DNA of 6,098 bases from Salinisphaeraceae bacterium UBA4764 (lineage in GTDB: Bacteria > Pseudomonadota > Gammaproteobacteria > Nevskiales > Salinisphaeraceae): positions 1-6,098 of the forward strand of contig DHHU01000014.1 in NCBI GenBank assembly GCA_002403445.1, in the 5' to 3' direction. The notes under the pieces were generated by a model, which saw nothing but the letters and a program-made list of their open reading frames with translations, searched no databases and was not told the origin of the DNA. The translations under genes and the position numbers were made by a program. Position 1 is the first letter of the stretch. Each line of letters opens with the position of its first letter. Below are positions 6,011-6,098 of this stretch, piece by piece.

Positions 6011-6098
6011 GAGAGATCAGATCGTCCGAGAGGAATCGGTCGAGAGGGATAGTCTACCTCGTATGGGATCGCCGAAATCATCAAATTGAGTGTAACTG
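6011..6098 (-). promoter_or_regulatory. Leader of the cyoABCD operon, partial
   Basis: Eighty-eight bases precede cyoA before the window ends. No confident -35/-10 pair is visible, so the promoter may lie further upstream, outside the window. The stretch includes an imperfect tandem 14-bp repeat (6020-6047) and lacks a good Shine-Dalgarno; the nearest GGA is about 14 nt from the ATG. Confidence 0.35.
6020..6047 (-). repeat. Imperfect tandem 14-bp repeat in the cyoA leader
   Basis: Read on the minus strand, CCTCTCGACCGATT (6047-6034) is followed directly by CCTCTCGGACGATC (6033-6020), matching at 11 of 14 positions, with the first seven identical. The second copy ends 9 nt before the cyoA start codon. 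It may be a pair of binding sites for a regulator or a chance duplication. Confidence 0.45.

Overview
The window looks like chromosome from a proteobacterium, probably of the gamma/Acidithiobacillia type. I infer this from the bo3-type quinol oxidase subunit set in the order cyoA-cyoB-cyoC-cyoD, the HtpX-type membrane protease and the moderately GC-rich coding sequence. No rRNA or other marker is present to fix the taxon. Six genes are clear, and all are recognisable families.

Layout. Positions 1-269 are mostly non-coding and form the upstream region of cynS. They hold a perfect palindrome and a 9-bp direct repeat, and possibly the start of a divergent gene that runs off the left edge (1-117, minus; weak). 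Next is cynS (270-719, plus), a complete cyanase with all three catalytic residues. A short spacer with a weak hairpin separates it from the convergent htpX (819-1685, minus), an M48 membrane metalloprotease. A 201-bp spacer (1686-1886) follows, with three short perfect inverted repeats close to the htpX start. The rest (1887-6010, minus) is a compact operon, transcribed cyoA, cyoB, cyoC, cyoD. Its genes are separated by 12 nt, 9 nt and a 1-nt overlap. The last 88 bases (6011-6098) are the cyoA leader, which holds an imperfect tandem 14-bp repeat.

How the genes work together. CyoA-D make a terminal quinol oxidase of the inner membrane: it oxidises quinol, reduces O2 to water and pumps protons. 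CyoB carries every haem and CuB ligand and the D- and K-channel residues. CyoA has lost the CuA ligands, which marks the enzyme as a quinol rather than a cytochrome c oxidase. The usual fifth gene, cyoE (haem O synthase), is not next to cyoD. HtpX downstream is a membrane-protein quality-control protease; a link to oxidase turnover is only a guess from position. Cyanase is a cytoplasmic detoxification and nitrogen-supply enzyme with no evident tie to the oxidase.

No new multi-gene system is evident. The most interesting points are two acidic changes at the predicted quinol site of CyoB (E. coli D75 and Q101 both read as Glu), the palindromes in front of cynS and htpX, the missing cyoE, and the tandem repeat in the cyoA leader.
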